DNA of 34,755 nucleotides from Methanothermococcus sp. SCGC AD-155-C09. GTDB taxonomy: Archaea; AGJL01; Methanococci; Methanococcales; Methanococcaceae. The stretch covers positions 1 to 34,755 of the forward strand of contig JAHEQB010000099.1 of the NCBI GenBank assembly GCA_019561555.1, read 5' to 3'. This document shows, in pieces, positions 31,027-34,755 of this stretch (position 1 is the stretch's first letter; each line of letters starts with the position of its first letter). Below the pieces are notes generated by a model. It was not told where the DNA came from, made no database searches, and worked only from the letters and a program-made list of their open reading frames with translations. Both the position numbers and the translations under genes were made by a program.

Positions 31027-31635
31027 TTATATACTGTTGGTTTTTTCAATGACTTGGGATTTTGGTTTAATTTCCTCAAAAATTTGAGCCTGAAATGAAT
31101 ATATCTTCACAGGATGATTTAGCCAATAATTTGGAGGTAGGGAGGCTTTTATACATAAATTGGATAAATACTCTGAAACATCCCAACCTTGCTCCAAAGG
31201 TACCTGAGGCAATAGTAATCCCCTATAGGCCCCATACTCTATTATTAGTCCATCCCTTCCAATCTTTATTTTATCCAAGTACTCCATGGGATTCTCCACA
31301 GTTATTAACTTAGGTGTTGTTAATATACTAACCTCTATAACAATGGAATCCATTTCATCATATTCTACAGGTGGAAATCTTGGATCATTAGTTGCTGCAC
31401 TTATTGCTGCCTCTTTAAGGGCATCTATTAAGGGCATTACTGGTTCAGGTATGCCAATACATCCCCTTAAGGTATGATTAGGATAGGTATGGAGCGTCAC
31501 AAAAACCCCTCTTGGGTCATTAAATTTCTTAGGGTAATTAACCACTACAATATCTTTACCAGTTAAGTAATTTTCAATAACAGTTCTTGCATATTTTACA
31601 GCATAGGTTCCCTCTTCAAGGGTTAATTTTTCCAT
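31027..31635 (-). CDS. AMMECR1-family protein
   Basis: GVFVTLHTYPNHTLRGCIGIPEPVMPLIDALKEAAISAATNDPRFPPV, GLLLPQVPLEQGWDVSEYL. Confidence 0.9.
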   Translation of the reverse strand: MEKLTLEEGTYAVKYARTVIENYLTGKDIVVVNYPKKFNDPRGVFVTLHTYPNHTLRGCIGIPEPVMPLIDALKEAAISAATNDPRFPPVEYDEMDSIVIEVSILTTPKLITVENPMEYLDKIKIGRDGLIIEYGAYRGLLLPQVPLEQGWDVSEYLSNLCIKASLPPNYWLNHPVKIYSFQAQIFEEIKPKSQVIEKTNSI

Positions 31636-31944
31636 AATATCCCCTTTATAAATTATACATTTAGAATTATTTTAATAATTAAAGTATAAATTTAATAATA
31701 TAAAATATTTATTGTAAAAAATATTTATCTCATAATGATTAAAAATAATTATAGTTTTAAAAAAAATTTTATAGTGGATAAAAAACTTTAATTCTCATTA
31801 GAAATCCTAAAAATATAATAATTATCATAAAAATTATTTAATATTAAAAATAAAAATAATTAAAAAATTATTAATATAAAAATAAATTATAATATAATAA
31901 AAAAATAAAGGGCAATTAATATAAAATAGAAAAATCTAAGATTT

Positions 31945-32035
31945 TAAAAATACCTAAGAAGAAATAAATACATAGAAAGTAGAAATTCTATATTACCTTA
32001 TATACTTCTAAGCACTAAGGAAAAGAGTGACTTCT
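31945..32035 (-). repeat. dispersed intergenic repeat, copy R9 (inverted)
   Basis: Reverse complement reads CCTTAGTGCTTAGAAGTATATAAGGTAATATAGAATTTCTACTTTCTATGTATTTATTTCTTCTTAGGTATTTTTAAAATCT. Confidence 0.65.
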
Positions 32036-32081
32036 TAAGTGTTCAAAATATTAAAAAATAATTAAAATAATAATTGATACT

Positions 32082-33623
32082 ATGGAAATTGGATTATTGG
32101 ACATAAAAGGATCCCTTCCTGCCTTTGAAAGATTTGGAAATCTTCCCACAGTATTAATAACAGAAAAGAATATTGATGTAATTAAAGATTTAGATATGCT
32201 AATACTACCAGGAGGTAGTTTAATAGAGAGTAATTCCTTAAATGAAAAACTAAAAAAACAGGTTATTGAATTTGATGGAATATTACTTGGAATATGTAGT
32301 GGATTTCAGATATTATCCAATAAAATAGATATTGGAAGAAAAAGCCCTTTTCCAATATTTAAGGAAGGTTTAGGTCTTTTGGATGTTGAATTTTCCCCTC
32401 TTGTATGTACAGATGAAGTAACCTTTAAATTAGAGAGCAATTGTATATTTGGTAATGCCGGAATTGAGGGAGAAGGTTTTCACTGTCATACCTATGGTAA
32501 TATAACCATTAACGATAAAAAAATAAACATTCTAACAAAATCCCTTGTTAAAAAGTTAAATTATAAATTCCTTGAAATAGAAAATTACATGATTTCTGGA
32601 GTTTGTTATAAAAACATATATGGAACAATGGTACATGGATTTTTAGACAATGAGAATATGAGAAAAAATTTACTATGCTCTTTGGGAGTTTATGAGGATA
32701 AAACTATACTCAAGGATATATTGGAAAAAAATGCTAAATTGAATAAAAAATTAAAGGAAAGTTCCATAATTAATATTAATAGATTAAAGGGTAATAATAA
32801 TAATGGATTAAATAATAGATTAAATAACAAAAACAATAAAAAAATTAAAGAAAAAAAGGGAATAATACTACTATCAACAGGCTCTGAAAGTGGAAAAACC
32901 TTTTTAACAACAGGTATTGTTTCAAAATTAGATAGAAAAACATTTGTTGCAAAAATAGGTCCTGATGTAAGGGACATAGTTCCATCCCTATATATTTTAA
33001 GGGAGCCTATGCTACATTACAGTAGTATAAAAATTGGAGATAGGGGATGGTGTGATGTAGGGGAGTTTTTAAAATTTGTTAATGAGTCAGATTATGAGTA
33101 CTATATAATAGAGGGAGTTATGGGAGCCTTTACTGGTGCATTAAATAGAAAAAATTATAGTGGTGCCGAAGTATCAAAATTACTTGGATTTCCAGTATAT
33201 TTAGTATCCTCTTGTAATAAGAGTGGTATTGAGGGTGCCTTTGTAGAAAGTTTGGGATATTATACTTTATTAAAGGATATAGGTATTGAGGTTAAGGGCA
33301 TTATATTAAATAGGGTTTATAATTTTAAGGTATTTGAAAAGATTAAAAAAATATGTGGAGAAATTGGATTAAATATAATAGGTGTTGAAAAGATCAATAA
33401 AGCCAATAATAGGGGCCTTATTCCTGAAGTGGAGATTGATTATGATAGTTTTTGTAAGAGTTCAATGGAATTAAACATTAATATAGAGATCCCAAAACTT
33501 GATATGGATAAAATAAATAAATATATAATCAACCACAATAGGGACAACTATTTAGAAGAGGACACCAAAGAATTTGAAGACTACTTAAAAAAATGGGCTA
33601 TGAAATTAAGTGATAATCTGTGA
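32082..33623 (+). CDS. CobB/CobQ-like fusion with permuted order: N-terminal class I glutamine amidotransferase, C-terminal dethiobiotin-synthetase-like P-loop domain
   Basis: GATase: [36 protein letters not shown]-loop domain: [40 protein letters not shown]. Asn/Lys-rich linker between them. Confidence 0.75.
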   Translation: MEIGLLDIKGSLPAFERFGNLPTVLITEKNIDVIKDLDMLILPGGSLIESNSLNEKLKKQVIEFDGILLGICSGFQILSNKIDIGRKSPFPIFKEGLGLLDVEFSPLVCTDEVTFKLESNCIFGNAGIEGEGFHCHTYGNITINDKKINILTKSLVKKLNYKFLEIENYMISGVCYKNIYGTMVHGFLDNENMRKNLLCSLGVYEDKTILKDILEKNAKLNKKLKESSIININRLKGNNNNGLNNRLNNKNNKKIKEKKGIILLSTGSESGKTFLTTGIVSKLDRKTFVAKIGPDVRDIVPSLYILREPMLHYSSIKIGDRGWCDVGEFLKFVNESDYEYYIIEGVMGAFTGALNRKNYSGAEVSKLLGFPVYLVSSCNKSGIEGAFVESLGYYTLLKDIGIEVKGIILNRVYNFKVFEKIKKICGEIGLNIIGVEKINKANNRGLIPEVEIDYDSFCKSSMELNINIEIPKLDMDKINKYIINHNRDNYLEEDTKEFEDYLKKWAMKLSDNL

Positions 33624-33627
33624 TATT

Positions 33628-34320
33628 ATGAGAATAGCAGGAATAACTGATTTACATGGTAATTATCAAGGGATTAATGAAATTTTTATTTATAAACCAG
33701 ATGTGTTGATTATTTCAGGAGATATTACTCACTTTGGTAGAAATCTAAAGGTAATTGATTATTTAAAATTTTTAAAGGAAAATAGTAATATAAAAATACT
33801 TGCAATTCCTGGAAATTGTGATACTGAAGAGGTAATAAATAAAATCAATGATATAGGTATTAACTTAGATGAAAGGATTATTAATATAGAGGGCATATAC
33901 TTCATAGGCTTAGGAGGGAGCAACATTACTCCATTTAATACGCCAAATGAATATACTGAGGAGGAAATATACCTTAAATTTAAAAATACAATTAAAAAAG
34001 TAAAAAAAGAAGATTTAATAAATAAATTTGTACTAATATCCCATGCCCCTCCATATAATACCATGGCTGATAGGATAAATAATAATCATGTAGGGAGTAC
34101 CTCAATTAGGAGGATTATTGAGGAATATAGTCCCTCCTTAGTGGCCTGTGGTCATATACATGAGGGTAGATGTATAGATAAGATAGTGAATAGTTATATT
34201 ATTAATCCCTCTCCAAGATCTTTTTTTATATCAGATATAGTTATTGAAAAATATAAAGATAATAAGGAAAACATGGAAATGGCAACGACAGTTAAAACCC
34301 TTGAATTAATTGATTATTGA
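33628..34320 (+). CDS. metallophosphoesterase (YfcE/calcineurin-like)
   Basis: MRIAGITDLHGNYQGINEI, VLIISGDITHFG, AIPGNCDT, LISHAPPYNT, CGHIHEGRCID. ATG at 33628 preferred over GTG at 33610. Confidence 0.88.
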   Translation: MRIAGITDLHGNYQGINEIFIYKPDVLIISGDITHFGRNLKVIDYLKFLKENSNIKILAIPGNCDTEEVINKINDIGINLDERIINIEGIYFIGLGGSNITPFNTPNEYTEEEIYLKFKNTIKKVKKEDLINKFVLISHAPPYNTMADRINNNHVGSTSIRRIIEEYSPSLVACGHIHEGRCIDKIVNSYIINPSPRSFFISDIVIEKYKDNKENMEMATTVKTLELIDY

Positions 34321-34532
34321 TTATTTATAATTTATAGTCAATAACATAATTTCTTAAATCCTATTTAAAATAAAAAAAATAATAATTAAAATAATTTAAA
34401 AAAATTAAAAATTAAAAAATGAATAACCTAAAAAAATAATAAAGTTAATCTAACTCTGAGTGTGTCTAACATATAACTTCAATACTTATTAATAGTAAAG
34501 TATATATTTAAAATATTGCCAATAATAATAGT

Positions 34533-34739
34533 ATGTTAAAGAGATGGGATACTAGAAATTACGACATAAAATTAATTTTAGAGGTATTTGACTGGATTAA
34601 TGTACCTTTTGAATCTATGGGCATACCAAAACCAAAAGTTCACGATATAAAGGTAATAATAAAGGCATTGATTATAAAAGAATTGGAAAAACTATCCCTG
34701 AGATCTCCAGAGATAAGAGTAAATAAATTCTCAGAGTGA
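34533..34739 (+). CDS. small hypothetical protein
   Basis: 68 aa ORF, MLKRWDTRNYDIKLILEVFDW...; TATA-like sequence TATATATTTAAAATA upstream. Confidence 0.45.
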   Translation: MLKRWDTRNYDIKLILEVFDWINVPFESMGIPKPKVHDIKVIIKALIIKELEKLSLRSPEIRVNKFSE

Positions 34740-34753
34740 GAATTATCACTCTG
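34732..34753 (+). terminator. 8-bp hairpin at the stop codon of the last ORF
   Basis: CAGAGTGA-GAATTA-TCACTCTG; the TGA stop of 34533..34739 is in the 5' arm. Function uncertain. Confidence 0.4.
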
Positions 34754-34755
34754 TC

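Overview
AT-rich archaeal chromosome segment, almost certainly from a methanogen of the order Methanococcales, inferred from the gene content read off the ORF translations. Recognisable genes: bioA, two tandem DUF4870-like membrane proteins, dph6-like, a CBS-domain protein, nnr, tmk, aspartate kinase, cimA-like, gatB, minD, SepSecS (spcS), four tandem HmdII-type [Fe]-hydrogenase paralogs, mptA, an Orc1/Cdc6-like AAA+ ATPase, an HTH/zinc protein, a divergent winged-helix protein, an MCM helicase, an AMMECR1-family protein, a GATase/CobB-like fusion with permuted domain order, and a phosphoesterase. The strongest signals are: (1) the four-copy hmdII array. Two copies have ATA where the other two have ATG, behind an intact GGTGA. 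The cofactor-ligand Cys and a conserved His vary between copies, and copy 4 looks mosaic. (2) A candidate replication origin: a cluster of tandem TCGAAAAC-type repeats, an unusual convergent intergenic region and AT-rich DNA between an orc1-like gene and an mcm gene. (3) A dispersed family of intergenic hairpin repeats, about nine copies in 35 kb, with apparent compensatory changes. All assignments are from reading the sequence by eye; no searches were run. No tRNA, rRNA or CRISPR array was recognised.
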